NCBI RefSeq assembly: GCF_010729305.1
Contig: NZ_AP022574.1
Location: 5,208,001 to 5,272,000 of the forward strand
DNA: 64,000 bases
Source of the DNA: Mycolicibacterium psychrotolerans
GTDB lineage: Bacteria > Actinomycetota > Actinomycetes > Mycobacteriales > Mycobacteriaceae
Direction of reading: 5' to 3'
A program made the translations under genes and the position numbers. This document shows, in pieces, positions 44,090-53,291 of this stretch (positions are counted from its first letter, which is position 1; each line of letters opens with the position of its first letter). The notes below the pieces were generated by a model, which worked only from the letters and a program-made list of their open reading frames with translations, did no database searches and was not told where the DNA came from.

Positions 44090-45816
44090 GTGAGCGGAAC
44101 CGGCTCGAGGATCTCCGCGCGCGCCTCGGGCGCCGCGACACGCAACGCGTCGGCCGACGCGTCGTCGGGCTGAGTCTGCGACAGCACCTCGGCCTCCACC
44201 CTGGCGCGGTAGGTCTCGACCTCGCGATCCACGTCCTGCGCGCTCCACCCCAGCACGGGCGCAACGATGCCGGCGACCTCACGCGCACAGTCGACGCCGC
44301 GGTGCGGGTATTCGATCGAGATCCGCATGCGGCGGGCCAGGATGTCCTCAAGATGCAGCGCCCCCTCGGCGGCCGCCGCGTACGCCGCCTCGACCTTGAG
44401 GTACACCGGCGCGTCGGTGATGGGCTCGAGCAGCTCGGGCCTGTCGTCGGCCATGGCGAGCACCTCGTCGATCAGCGAGCCGTACCGGTCGAGCAGGTGC
44501 CGAACCCGGTACGGGTGCAGGTCGTGATGCTTGCCCACGCTCTGCGTCTGGTTCACCAGCGCGAAGTATCCGTCGGCGCCCATCAGCGGGACCTTCTCGG
44601 TGATCGACTTCGCCACCCGGGTCGGCACGAACTCCGCCGCGGCGTCGATGGCGTCTTCGGCCATCACCCGGTAGGTGGTGTACTTGCCGCCTGCGATCGC
44701 CACCAGACCGGGAGCCGGGACCGCGACGGCGTGCTCGCGCGACAGCTTCGACGTCTCCTCGCTCTCACCGGCCAGCAGCGGGCGCAAACCCGCGTAGACA
44801 CCGTCAATGTCCTCATGGGTCAGCGGAGTTGCCAGCACCGTGTTGACGGTGCGCAGGATGTAGTCGATGTCCGCCTTGGTGGCCGCGGGGTGGGCCAGGT
44901 CGAGCTTCCAGTCGGTGTCGGTGGTGCCGATGATCCAGTGCGTCCCCCACGGGATCACGAACAGCACCGACTTCTCGGTGCGCAGGATGATCGCGACCTC
45001 ACTGACGATGCGGTCCCGGGGCACCACGATGTGCACGCCCTTGGAGGCGCGCACCCGGAACCGGCCCCGCTGCTTGGACAGCGCCTGGATCTCGTCGGTC
45101 CACACGCCGGTGGCGTTGACGACGACGTGTCCGCGCACCTCGGTGACGGTGCCGTCCTCGGAGTCGCGGACCCGCACACCGGTCACCCGGTCGCCTTCCC
45201 GCAGCAGCGCCACCACCTGCGTCGACGTCCTCACCACCGCGCCGTAGTGCGCCGCGGTGCGGGCCACCATCATGGTGTGCCGGGCGTCGTCGACCACCGT
45301 GTCGTAATAGCGGATGCCGCCGATCAGCGAGCTGCGCTTCAGCCCGGGTGAGAGCCGCAACGCACCGGCGCGCGTCAGATGTTTCTGTGCCGGAACGGAT
45401 TTCGCGCCGCCGAGGCTGTCGTAGAGGAAAATGCCCGCCGCGATGTAGGGCCGTTCCCACAAGCGGTTGGTCAGCGGGAACAGGAACGGCAGCGGCTTGA
45501 CCAGATGCGGCGCCAGCGTGGTCAGCGACAGCTCGCGTTCGTGCAGAGCCTCCCGCACCAGACCGAACTCGAGTTGCTCGAGGTAGCGCAGTCCGCCGTG
45601 GAACATCTTGCTGCTTCGACTCGAGGTGCCCGACGCGAAGTCGCGCGCCTCGACGAGGGCCACCTTCAACCCTCGGGTCGCGGCGTCGAGCGCCGCGCCG
45701 GCGCCGACGACACCTCCGCCGATGACGACGACGTCGAACTGCTCAGCGCCGAGCCGCTGCCACGCTCGTGCACGCTGATCTGGGCCGAGAAACGAGTCCG
45801 GGGCCTGGTTGCTCAC
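44086..45816 (-). CDS. glpD2: glycerol-3-phosphate dehydrogenase, FAD-dependent (GlpD2)
   Basis: 576 residues. FAD motif DVVVIGGGVVGAGAALDAAT, the glpD signature TSSRSSKMFHGGLRYLEQ, VVNATGVWTDEIQ and a C-terminal helical domain. It oxidises glycerol-3-phosphate to dihydroxyacetone phosphate and feeds the quinone pool at the membrane. The GTG at 45816 is placed 6 bp after AAGGAAG; a GTG two codons earlier is closer to that site. It lies downstream of lpdA in the same direction, as in M. tuberculosis. Confidence 0.94.
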   Translation of the reverse strand: MSNQAPDSFLGPDQRARAWQRLGAEQFDVVVIGGGVVGAGAALDAATRGLKVALVEARDFASGTSSRSSKMFHGGLRYLEQLEFGLVREALHERELSLTTLAPHLVKPLPFLFPLTNRLWERPYIAAGIFLYDSLGGAKSVPAQKHLTRAGALRLSPGLKRSSLIGGIRYYDTVVDDARHTMMVARTAAHYGAVVRTSTQVVALLREGDRVTGVRVRDSEDGTVTEVRGHVVVNATGVWTDEIQALSKQRGRFRVRASKGVHIVVPRDRIVSEVAIILRTEKSVLFVIPWGTHWIIGTTDTDWKLDLAHPAATKADIDYILRTVNTVLATPLTHEDIDGVYAGLRPLLAGESEETSKLSREHAVAVPAPGLVAIAGGKYTTYRVMAEDAIDAAAEFVPTRVAKSITEKVPLMGADGYFALVNQTQSVGKHHDLHPYRVRHLLDRYGSLIDEVLAMADDRPELLEPITDAPVYLKVEAAYAAAAEGALHLEDILARRMRISIEYPHRGVDCAREVAGIVAPVLGWSAQDVDREVETYRARVEAEVLSQTQPDDASADALRVAAPEARAEILEPVPLT

Positions 45817-45862
45817 ACGCACCTTCCTTGTTACCGGTCAGTACGCAACCAGACTACGTGGC

Positions 45863-47278
45863 TCAGTCCAGATCGTCGTGCGCCATCAACCGGCGCGCGG
45901 CCTCGACGATCGATCCGGACAACGACGGATACACCGACAGCGTCTGCGCCAGGTCGGTCACCGAGATGCGGTTCTGCACCGCCAGCGCGATCGGCAGGAT
46001 CAGCTCCGAGGCGATCGGCGCCACCACCACCCCGCCGATCACCACGCCCGTCGCCGGACGGCAGAAGATCTTCACGAAACCGTGCCTGAGCAGCGACATC
46101 TTCGCTCTGGCATTGGTGTTCAACGGCAACATCAGCGTGCGGGCGGGGACACTGCCGTCATCGATGGCCGACTGCGGGATCCCGACCGCGCCGATCTCGG
46201 GGCGGGTGAACGTCGCCGACGCGACGGTGCGCAACCGGATCGGGGACACGCCCTCGCCGAGCGCGTGGTACATCGCGATGCGGCCCTGCATCGCCGCGAC
46301 CGAGGCCAACGGCAACAGCCCGGTGCAGTCGCCGGCGGCGTAGACGCCCGAGGCGGGCGTGCGCGACACCCGGTCGACCGGGATGTAACCGCCCGGCTTG
46401 AGCTCGACACCGATGCGGTCGAGGCCAAGGCCCGCGGTGTTGGGCACCGAACCCACGGTCATCAGCGCGTGGCTGCCCTCGACGACGCGGCCGTCGGCGA
46501 TCGCGACCCGGACACCCGTGTCGGTGCGGGTGACCGAGTCGGCGCGGGCGTTCTTGACCAGCGTCACGCCGCGCTCGTTGAACACCTCCTCGAGCGCCGC
46601 CGCCGCATCCGAGTCCTCATGGGGAAGGATCTGGTCGCGGCTCGCCACGACCGTCACCGTCACGCCGAGTTCGGTGTAGGCGTTGCAGAACTCCGCACCC
46701 GTCACACCGGAACCCACGATGATCAGGTGCTCGGGCAGCGTCTCCAGGTCGTACACCTGCCGCCAGGTCAGGATCCGGTCGCCGTCGGGCACCGCGTTGG
46801 GCAGCACCCGGGGGCTGGCGCCGGTCGCGATCAGCACGATGTCGGCCTTGAGCACGCCCACCTTGCCGTCGGGCGTGGTGACCTTGACGCGGTGGTGGGC
46901 CATGCCGGCGATGTCGTCGACGAGCTCAGCGCGGCCGCCGATGATCGTGACGCCCTGGTTGAGCAGCTGACTGCCGATGTCGGCGGACTGGGAGGCGGCC
47001 AGCGTCTTGACACGGTTGTTGATCTCCGGCAGCGAGATCGGCGCCGCGTCGATGCCGATGTCGTAGCCGAGACCCTGGGCGCGGCGCAGTTCCGTGCGCA
47101 CGCCGGTGGAGGCGATCAGCGTTTTGGAGGGCACGCAGTCATACAGCACGCAGGCGCCGCCCAGACCGTCGGAGTCGACCACCGTCACCTGCGCGACGTC
47201 GCGCCCGTGGCCGGCCGCGACCAGTGCCGCCTCGTACCCCGCCGGCCCGCCGCCGATGATCACGATCCGCGTTACCAC
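45863..47278 (-). CDS. lpdA: NAD(P)H quinone reductase LpdA (flavoprotein disulfide reductase family)
   Basis: 471 residues from GTG, the size of mature M. tuberculosis LpdA. FAD motif RIVIIGGGPAGYEAALVAAG, NAD motif HLIIVGSGVTGAEFCNAY and the FAD-contact region YAAGDCTGLLPLASVAAMQG. The position of the redox-active disulfide reads ACVLYDCVPSK: the usual C-x4-C spacing is changed (C-V-L-Y-D-C), consistent with LpdA not being a dihydrolipoamide dehydrogenase but a quinone reductase. Same operon direction as glpD2. Confidence 0.93.
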   Translation of the reverse strand: MVTRIVIIGGGPAGYEAALVAAGHGRDVAQVTVVDSDGLGGACVLYDCVPSKTLIASTGVRTELRRAQGLGYDIGIDAAPISLPEINNRVKTLAASQSADIGSQLLNQGVTIIGGRAELVDDIAGMAHHRVKVTTPDGKVGVLKADIVLIATGASPRVLPNAVPDGDRILTWRQVYDLETLPEHLIIVGSGVTGAEFCNAYTELGVTVTVVASRDQILPHEDSDAAAALEEVFNERGVTLVKNARADSVTRTDTGVRVAIADGRVVEGSHALMTVGSVPNTAGLGLDRIGVELKPGGYIPVDRVSRTPASGVYAAGDCTGLLPLASVAAMQGRIAMYHALGEGVSPIRLRTVASATFTRPEIGAVGIPQSAIDDGSVPARTLMLPLNTNARAKMSLLRHGFVKIFCRPATGVVIGGVVVAPIASELILPIALAVQNRISVTDLAQTLSVYPSLSGSIVEAARRLMAHDDLD

Positions 47279-47319
47279 GCCACCAACCTATTGCACAGAG
47301 ATGCGTTTAAGCTTCTCGC

Positions 47320-47799
47320 GTGCCGCTCTACGCCGCCTACGGGTCGAACATGCATCCCGAGCAGATGCTGCAACGCGCCCCTCATTCGCCGATGGCGGGC
47401 ACGGGCTGGCTGCACGGGTGGCGGCTGACGTTCGGCGGCGAGGACATCGGCTGGGAAGGCGCGCTGGCGACCATCGTCGAGGACCCGGGATCCAAGGTGT
47501 TCGTCGTGCTCTACGACGTCACCAAAGAGGACGAGGAGAACCTCGACCGCTGGGAGGGCTCGGAACTCGGTATCCACAAGAAGATCCGCTGCCGGGTGGA
47601 ACGCACCGCGTCGGACACCAACACCGACCCCGCGTTGGCGTGGCTGTATGTGGTGGATGCCTGGGAAGGCGGCATCCCGTCGGCACGCTATCTCGGAGTG
47701 ATGGCCGACGCGGCCGAAATCGCCGGGGCCCCAGCGGAATACGTGTACGACCTGCGGACGCGGCCGTCGAGCAACATCGGCCCGGGCCCAGGAGGCTAG
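47320..47799 (+). CDS. gamma-glutamylcyclotransferase-like protein
   Basis: 159 residues from GTG. The N-terminal YAAYGSNMHPEQM is the GGCT/AIG2 substrate-binding loop, and the acid residue region EDEENLDRWEGSELGIHKK follows. The family cyclises gamma-glutamyl compounds, though many bacterial members have unknown substrates. It holds the Rv3304 position and is divergent from lpdA. Confidence 0.88.
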   Translation: MPLYAAYGSNMHPEQMLQRAPHSPMAGTGWLHGWRLTFGGEDIGWEGALATIVEDPGSKVFVVLYDVTKEDEENLDRWEGSELGIHKKIRCRVERTASDTNTDPALAWLYVVDAWEGGIPSARYLGVMADAAEIAGAPAEYVYDLRTRPSSNIGPGPGG

Positions 47800-47824
47800 G
47801 GTTTACTTCCCCTGTCCCGATGGT

Positions 47825-47888
47825 CGGCGAGCGCGCGTGTTTGTACGTCGACGCGCCGCCCGCGCTGGCATTCTGCGCGCGCTCACGC
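47825..47888 (+). repeat. palindromic repeat family 1, copy C (64 bp)
   Basis: CGGCGAGCGCGC at the left, GCGCGCTCACGC at the right, interior GTGTTTGTACGTCGACGCGC as in copy A, and GGCATTCTG before the right arm. A single change in the right arm (CTCGC to CTCAC) provides the TGA stop of the DUF559 gene B reading from the other side. Confidence 0.85.
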
Positions 47889-48770
47889 CGCGCGAGCGCG
47901 CCATAGCTGCCGTTCGATGCGCGCGACCATCTCCCTTGCGCGATAGCGCACGTCGTCAGACACGATCGGCACCACAGTCCAGTCGACGTCAGCCAGCGCG
48001 TTCTGCCGACGTCGATCACTGACCATCGCCTCCGGCCCGGAGTGCCAGGCGACTCCGTCGTACTCCGCGGCCACCCGGTCATCCGGCCACGCGAAGTCGA
48101 GTCGGCGCAGATCCCCATTGCCGTCGACGATCTCGTACTGCAATTCCGGGACGGGCAGACCTCCGTCGAGCATGGCCAGACGTGCCTCACTTTCCATCGG
48201 CGACTCCGACCGCGGGTCGGCGAGGGGCAGCAGATCGCGGACCGCGACGATGCCGCGACGGCCCTTCTGCTCCACGGCAGCACGCCACAGATCCGGGCGG
48301 CTGCAGGTGCCACTGCGCAACGCCGCGTCGAGCGTGGCCAGAGCCCTCGGACGCCGGAGAGCGCGGGCGACCTCGACAGCGGTCCAGGCGGGCGAGGTCG
48401 CGCGGCGGCCGTCCACCACGACCAGCGGCGCACCGTCGCGTCGATGCACCACCAGGCCGTCGGCATTCCGGAGCGCGCACCGCGGCGGGTCGAGGACGTG
48501 GAGTTCGGCCGGCTGCTCGGTGTCGAAGCCGAACATCGCCGCAGCCGTGCCCAGACAGACCGCGACCGGCCGACCGCAGGAGAGGTCGAGGCCGCGCAGC
48601 CTGAGCTGATCGGTGGGTTCCCCGACGCAGTAGATGCCCTGCCACAACCGTTCCAGCACACCGGTATTCACGGCCGCCTCGAAGCGGCGCCGGGTGAGGT
48701 GCTGCAGGATCTGTGCGCTGGTGGCCACCCCGCCCTGGCCGGCGAAAAGTGCATCCAGTTGATCGTCCAT
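47883..48770 (-). CDS. DUF559 (Vsr/PD-(D/E)XK-like) protein B, flanked by family 1 palindromes
   Basis: 295 residues. An N-terminal AbiEi-type winged helix (LFAGQGGVATSAQILQHLTR, LERLWQGIYCVG) precedes a DUF559 domain: Glu193/195, Asp225 in LRRLDFAWPDDR, Glu236-Tyr-Asp238 with His243 in VAAEYDGVAWHS. Its stop codon lies inside repeat copy C, and copy D, in opposite orientation, lies 88 bp upstream of the start. The start at 48770 matches the winged-helix N-terminus; the longer frame to 48875 runs into copy D. It interrupts the Rv3304-amiA1 order seen in M. tuberculosis, so this unit appears to be an insertion. Confidence 0.85.
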   Translation of the reverse strand: MDDQLDALFAGQGGVATSAQILQHLTRRRFEAAVNTGVLERLWQGIYCVGEPTDQLRLRGLDLSCGRPVAVCLGTAAAMFGFDTEQPAELHVLDPPRCALRNADGLVVHRRDGAPLVVVDGRRATSPAWTAVEVARALRRPRALATLDAALRSGTCSRPDLWRAAVEQKGRRGIVAVRDLLPLADPRSESPMESEARLAMLDGGLPVPELQYEIVDGNGDLRRLDFAWPDDRVAAEYDGVAWHSGPEAMVSDRRRQNALADVDWTVVPIVSDDVRYRAREMVARIERQLWRARAA

Positions 48771-48858
48771 GCGGTCATGCTGTGCGCGGGCTCGAGCTCT
48801 CGGCCAGAGCCTCGACGGCGATCTGGGGATGGACGCGCAGTTATGCACAACTCGCGGG

Positions 48859-48922
48859 GCGCGAGCGCGCGTCAAATGCCAGAGGCGGCGGCGCGTCGGT
48901 GTACAAACACGCGCGCTCGCGG
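48859..48922 (-). repeat. palindromic repeat family 1, copy D (64 bp, reverse orientation)
   Basis: GCGCGAGCGCGC at the left and GCGCGCTCGCGG at the right; GGTGTACAAACACGC is the inverted interior. It lies between the DUF559 gene B start and the amiA1 stop. Confidence 0.87.
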
Positions 48923-48925
48923 GGC

Positions 48926-50092
48926 TCAGGCGGAGTGGTCGATGATGTTGACCAGCAGGCGCACCCCGACACCCAGGGCACGCTCATCGAGGTCGAACGT
49001 CGGCTGGTGCAGATCCAACTGCGGGCCCTGTCCGCTCCACACCCCGAGTCGTGCCATCGCGCCCGGCACCTCCTCCAGATACCAGGAGAAGTCCTCGCCG
49101 CCGCCGGACTGCCGCGTGTCGGCGAGCACGTTGGGGCCGATCGCCTCGATGGCGTGAGTGAGAATGCGCGTGGACACCGCTTCGTTGACCACCGGCGGCA
49201 CACCCCGCCGGTAGTTCACCACGTGCTCGATGCCCAGCGGGGCGAGCAGCGACGAAACCGTCTCGGTGACAAGGTCTTCCATCGTCACCCATGTCTCACG
49301 GCTGGCCGTGCGGATGGTGCCGGCCAGCGTGCCGGTCTGCGGGATCGCGTTGGCGGCCACCCCGGCGTTCACCGCACCCCACACCATCACCGTGCTGTTG
49401 CGCGGATCGATGCGCCTTGACAGCACGCCGGGCAGACCGGTGATCAGCGTGCCGATCCCGTAGACCAGATCACCGGTCAGATGCGGCCGCGACGTGTGTC
49501 CGCCCGGCGAATGCAGCACCACCTCGAGCTGATCGGCCGCCGACGTGATGGGGCCGGGCTTGACCGCCACGCGGCCGACCGCCAGATGCGGGTCGCAGTG
49601 CAACGCATAGATCCGCGACACCCCGGTCAGCGCGCCCGCCGAGATCGCGTCGATCGCTCCCCCCGGCATCAGTTCCTCGGCGGCCTGGAAGATCAGCCGC
49701 ACCCCGACCGGCAGCTCCGGCACCGACGCTAGCGCCAGCGCGGCGCCCAACAGCACCACGGTGTGCGCGTCGTGACCGCAGGCGTGCGCGATGCCCGGCA
49801 CCAGCGACGCGTAAGGCGCCTCGGTCCGCTCGGCCATCGGCAACGCGTCCATATCGGCGCGCAGCGCCACCCGCGGCCCGTCATCCGGGCCGAAATCGCA
49901 CGTGAGACCCGTCCCACCGGGCAGCACCTTGGGGTTGAGCCCCGCGTCGGCCAGCACCGAGGCGACGAACTGCGTCGTCGCGAACTCCTGGCGGCCCAAT
50001 TCGGGATGCATGTGCAGATGCCGCCGCCACGCCACCAGATCGTCGTAGCGAGCGGACAGGAACCGCGCCGCGGCGTGCGCCAACACACTCAT
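48926..50092 (-). CDS. amiA1: M20 family amidohydrolase (AmiA1-like)
   Basis: 388 residues, peptidase M20D. Metal-site motifs are RADMDALPM, ACGHDAHTVVLLGAA, QAAEELMPGGA and a C-terminal GGGEDFSWY region; the lid domain contains SPGGHTSRPHLTGD. Such enzymes remove N-acyl groups from amino acids or related amides. The ATG overlaps the stop of the upstream paralog, so both are made from one transcript, in the amiB1-amiA1 order of M. tuberculosis. Confidence 0.92.
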   Translation of the reverse strand: MSVLAHAAARFLSARYDDLVAWRRHLHMHPELGRQEFATTQFVASVLADAGLNPKVLPGGTGLTCDFGPDDGPRVALRADMDALPMAERTEAPYASLVPGIAHACGHDAHTVVLLGAALALASVPELPVGVRLIFQAAEELMPGGAIDAISAGALTGVSRIYALHCDPHLAVGRVAVKPGPITSAADQLEVVLHSPGGHTSRPHLTGDLVYGIGTLITGLPGVLSRRIDPRNSTVMVWGAVNAGVAANAIPQTGTLAGTIRTASRETWVTMEDLVTETVSSLLAPLGIEHVVNYRRGVPPVVNEAVSTRILTHAIEAIGPNVLADTRQSGGGEDFSWYLEEVPGAMARLGVWSGQGPQLDLHQPTFDLDERALGVGVRLLVNIIDHSA

Positions 50093-51285
50093 GAGGCCCG
50101 CCTCTGCTGCAGCTCCAGCACCCGGTCCCGCTGTGCGGCGTCGCCGGCCAACGCCACCACGGTGCGGGCCAGCATGATCGCCCCCTCGATGACCGCGGTG
50201 TCCGCGCTCTCGCCGGCCGCGGCGGCCGCGAACTCCGGTTGGTGGATCGACGCACCGCCGGCGTCGATGCCGACGATCGGGTGGATCCCCGGCATCACCT
50301 GCGTGACATTGCCCATGTCCGTGCTGCCCAACGGCACTGACGCCTCGACCTCCTCGGGAACCGGGCTGCGACCGAACCGCAGCATCTCCGCCCGCACCGT
50401 CGCCGACAGCCACCGGTCGGGAATCAACTCGGCGTAGGCGGGCGCGGTCTCGGAGACGGTGTGCTCGCAGCCGGTGGCCACCGCACCCGCGGCGAAACAT
50501 CCCGCCATCCGGGATTCCAACGCGCGCAACGACTCCGAGTTCGTCGCCCGCATCGTGTAGCGCATCTCCGCCGACGCCGGAATGACGTTGGCGGCCTGAC
50601 CGCCGTCGGTGACGATGCCGTGGCACATCTGCCCCGGGGCGAGCTGCTGGCGCAGCAGACCGATCGCGACCTGCGCGACGGTCACCGCGTCCGCGGCGTT
50701 GACGCCGAGGTATGGCGCGACAGCGGCGTGCGCTTCGCGGCCGGCGTAGCGGATCGTCGCCTCCGAGAGGGCCAGTGAGCGGGCCGCGGCGATGTCGATC
50801 GGACCGGGGTGCAGCATCACCGTCGCGGCGATGTCGTCGAACACCCCGGCGTCGAGCATCAGGACCTTGCCTCCCCCGGCCTCCTCGGCAGGCGTGCCGA
50901 GCAGCACCACCGTCAACCCGAGGTCGTCGGCCACGTCGGCCAGCGCGAGCGCGGTCCCGACGGCCGATGCCGCGATGATGTTGTGCCCGCAGGCGTGCCC
51001 GATGCCGGGCAGCGCGTCGTACTCGGCGCAGATCCCGACGACGAGCGGGCCGCTGCCGAACTCGGCCCGGAACGCGGTGTCCAGCCCGCCTGCGCCCGCC
51101 GTCACCGCGAAGCCCCGCTCGGCCACCAGGGCCTGCGTCTTGGCGCAGCTGCGGTGTTCGTCGAATGCCAGTTCGGGCTCGGCGTGCAGAGAATGCGACA
51201 ACTCGAGCAACTCACCGCTGCGCCGGCGCACCACGTCCTCAGCGGTCGTCGACGCATGAGACGACGACGCGGCGGCGGTGGGCAT
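50089..51285 (-). CDS. amiB1: M20 family amidohydrolase (AmiB1-like)
   Basis: 398 residues, paralog of the next gene. M20 motifs: [38 protein letters not shown], and a lid domain with [20 protein letters not shown], which places it with AbgB/aminobenzoyl-glutamate-hydrolase-like members. Divergent from deoD across a 47-bp gap that must contain both promoters. Confidence 0.92.
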   Translation of the reverse strand: MPTAAASSSHASTTAEDVVRRRSGELLELSHSLHAEPELAFDEHRSCAKTQALVAERGFAVTAGAGGLDTAFRAEFGSGPLVVGICAEYDALPGIGHACGHNIIAASAVGTALALADVADDLGLTVVLLGTPAEEAGGGKVLMLDAGVFDDIAATVMLHPGPIDIAAARSLALSEATIRYAGREAHAAVAPYLGVNAADAVTVAQVAIGLLRQQLAPGQMCHGIVTDGGQAANVIPASAEMRYTMRATNSESLRALESRMAGCFAAGAVATGCEHTVSETAPAYAELIPDRWLSATVRAEMLRFGRSPVPEEVEASVPLGSTDMGNVTQVMPGIHPIVGIDAGGASIHQPEFAAAAAGESADTAVIEGAIMLARTVVALAGDAAQRDRVLELQQRRAS

Positions 51286-51332
51286 GCAGGCAAGTATCTC
51301 ACTGCCCCGGCACCCCCACTAAGCTGCCGGTC

Positions 51333-52127
51333 GTGGACGATCCCGGGGCAGCCGCGCAGCAGGCGGCCCGGGGCCTGGCCGAACGCACCGGCGTGGACCG
51401 CCACGACGTCGCGGTCGTCCTCGGATCGGGATGGGCACCGGCCGCGTCGCAACTCGGGGAACCGACCGCCGTCGTCCCGATGGCCGAGTTGCCCGGCTTC
51501 ACCCCGCCCGCCGCGCAGGGCCACGGCGGACAGGTGCTGTCCCTGCGAATCGGCACCCACCGGGTTCTCGTGCTGCTGGGCCGGATTCACGCCTACGAGG
51601 GCCACGACCTGCGCCACGTCGTGCATCCGGTGCGCACCGCCTGTGCCGCGGGCGTGCACACCGTGGTGCTGACCAACGCCGCCGGCGGCCTGCGCCCGGA
51701 GTTCAGCGTGGGTCAGCCGGTGCTGATCAGCGACCACCTCAACCTCACCGCGCGCTCCCCGCTCGTCGGCGCGCAGTTCGTCGACCTGGTCGACGCGTAC
51801 GCGCCGCGGCTGCGCGCCCTCGCGCGGGAGATCGACCCGACCCTGGCCGAGGGCGTCTACGCCGGCCTGCCCGGACCGCACTACGAGACGCCCGCCGAGA
51901 TCCGGATGCTGCGCACGTTGGGCGCCGACCTCGTCGGGATGTCGACCGTGCACGAGACCATCGCGGCGCGCGCGGCCGGCGCGGCGGTGCTGGGGGTGTC
52001 GCTGGTGACGAACCTGGCCGCCGGGATGACCGGACAGCCGCTGAGCCACGACGAGGTGCTCGAGGCCGGACGTCAGTCGGCCACGCGGATGGGTTCCCTG
52101 CTCTCGGCGGTGATCTCCCGGCTCTGA
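51333..52127 (+). CDS. deoD: purine nucleoside phosphorylase (DeoD/PNP)
   Basis: 264 residues from GTG, trimeric PNP family. [11 protein letters not shown] (phosphate loop), [40 protein letters not shown], and [16 protein letters not shown] through [16 protein letters not shown] with the base-binding Glu and Met. It splits purine (deoxy)nucleosides with phosphate. The adjacent pmmB and upp form a nucleoside/sugar-phosphate salvage group, as in M. tuberculosis. The last 55 bp overlap the convergent transporter gene. Confidence 0.93.
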   Translation: MDDPGAAAQQAARGLAERTGVDRHDVAVVLGSGWAPAASQLGEPTAVVPMAELPGFTPPAAQGHGGQVLSLRIGTHRVLVLLGRIHAYEGHDLRHVVHPVRTACAAGVHTVVLTNAAGGLRPEFSVGQPVLISDHLNLTARSPLVGAQFVDLVDAYAPRLRALAREIDPTLAEGVYAGLPGPHYETPAEIRMLRTLGADLVGMSTVHETIAARAAGAAVLGVSLVTNLAAGMTGQPLSHDEVLEAGRQSATRMGSLLSAVISRL

Positions 52128-53200
52128 TCCCGGCCGATCCGCCGGCTCGCCCACACCACGGCGCGGGCCAGCAGCGGCGCCGCGAAGAGCATCATCAGGA
52201 TCCGCACCACCTGCGCGGCGATCACGAACGTCACGTTGGACCCGGTCTCGACCGCGGTGGCCAGCACCGCGTACACGCCGCCGGGACTGGTTGCGAGATA
52301 CCCCTCGAGCGGCGTCAGGCCGGCGACGCGGGCCAGCAGCACGCCCAGACCCGCGGTGGCGACCCCGATCGCGACGATGAGGGCGATCGCGGCGGGCAGC
52401 AGCCGGCCGACCGCGCGCAGCGACGCACGCGTGAACGCCAGACCGGCCTGCCAGCCGATCAGCACATAACCGGCCTGCACGAGCAGCGTCGGCACCCACA
52501 GGCCGAACGAGAATCCGCTGACCTCTAGGGCGACGGTGAGCGCCAGCGGGCCGAGAAGCCCGGCGCCGGGCAGCCGGATGAGCCGTCCGACGACGGCACC
52601 GACGATCACCAGCACGACGAGCATCGCCAGGCTCAGGTACCACGGCGCCTGGCCGGGTTGCGTCACGGCGTCAGCGCCGGCCCGGGACTTGTCGGCGTGG
52701 TAGATCAGCGTGACCACGACCGGCATCGACGCGGTGACCAGCCCGACCCGCAGGTACTGCACCACGGCCACGACACGGTCGTCGCCGCCGAGCTCCCGCG
52801 CGATCGCGACGAGGCCGGACGCGCCGCCGGCGACCAGCGCCAGCGAACCGGTGAGCGGGGTGACAGCGCGGTGAAGCCCGAGCAGCGCGCCGGCGACGAC
52901 GCTGAGCAGCAGGGTCCCGACCGCGACGCCGAGGACGACGGGCCAGTCATCGCCGAGGGTGCCGAGCGCGTCCTGCTGCACCATCGTGCCGATGTAGACG
53001 CCGAGCACCCCCTGTGCGGCGATGCCGAGCGTGCGGGGTACGCCGGCGGGGCCCGCCGACAGCAAGGCGAACGCGATGCCGACGACCAGAGCGGCGAACA
53101 GCGCCGCCGACGGCACCCCGAGCACAGTGAGCGGGGCGGTGACCGCCACCGTCGCCGCCAACAGCGCCGCCCACCTGAGTAACTGCTTCCACCACACCAT
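52073..53200 (-). CDS. AbrB-type (DUF/PF05145) membrane transporter
   Basis: 375 residues, about ten membrane segments in two similar halves, with the repeated signature [20 protein letters not shown] and [14 protein letters not shown], then [14 protein letters not shown] and [20 protein letters not shown]. Members were once called ammonia monooxygenase AbrB; substrate unknown. The ATG at 53200 is preceded by a CATACT -10-like hexamer; it is divergent from, and probably controlled by, the MarR gene. Its 3' end overlaps deoD by 55 bp. Confidence 0.85.
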   Translation of the reverse strand: MVWWKQLLRWAALLAATVAVTAPLTVLGVPSAALFAALVVGIAFALLSAGPAGVPRTLGIAAQGVLGVYIGTMVQQDALGTLGDDWPVVLGVAVGTLLLSVVAGALLGLHRAVTPLTGSLALVAGGASGLVAIARELGGDDRVVAVVQYLRVGLVTASMPVVVTLIYHADKSRAGADAVTQPGQAPWYLSLAMLVVLVIVGAVVGRLIRLPGAGLLGPLALTVALEVSGFSFGLWVPTLLVQAGYVLIGWQAGLAFTRASLRAVGRLLPAAIALIVAIGVATAGLGVLLARVAGLTPLEGYLATSPGGVYAVLATAVETGSNVTFVIAAQVVRILMMLFAAPLLARAVVWASRRIGRDQSREITAESREPIRVAD

Positions 53201-53218
53201 GGTGATCGCAAGTATGCT

Positions 53219-53291
53219 CTTGGTAATTGAAGATCTCAACGACGGTGTTTCGGGTTGGGCTATGGCCGATGCCAAGGTATAACTTGGTAAT
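53219..53291. promoter_or_regulatory. divergent promoter with two CTTGGTAAT elements
   Basis: The 9-mer CTTGGTAAT occurs at 53219-53227 and 53283-53291. For the MarR gene a -35 TTGGGC (53255-53260), a 17-bp spacer and -10 TATAAC (53278-53283) predict a leaderless transcript at the ATG 53290. The second element is also half of CCAAGG-TATAA-CTTGG. Likely MarR operator sites. Confidence 0.5.

Noticed and set aside
9929-48922. The palindromes as a CRISPR array
   Set aside because: The repeats are kilobases apart, alternate in orientation and have no regular spacers or cas genes.
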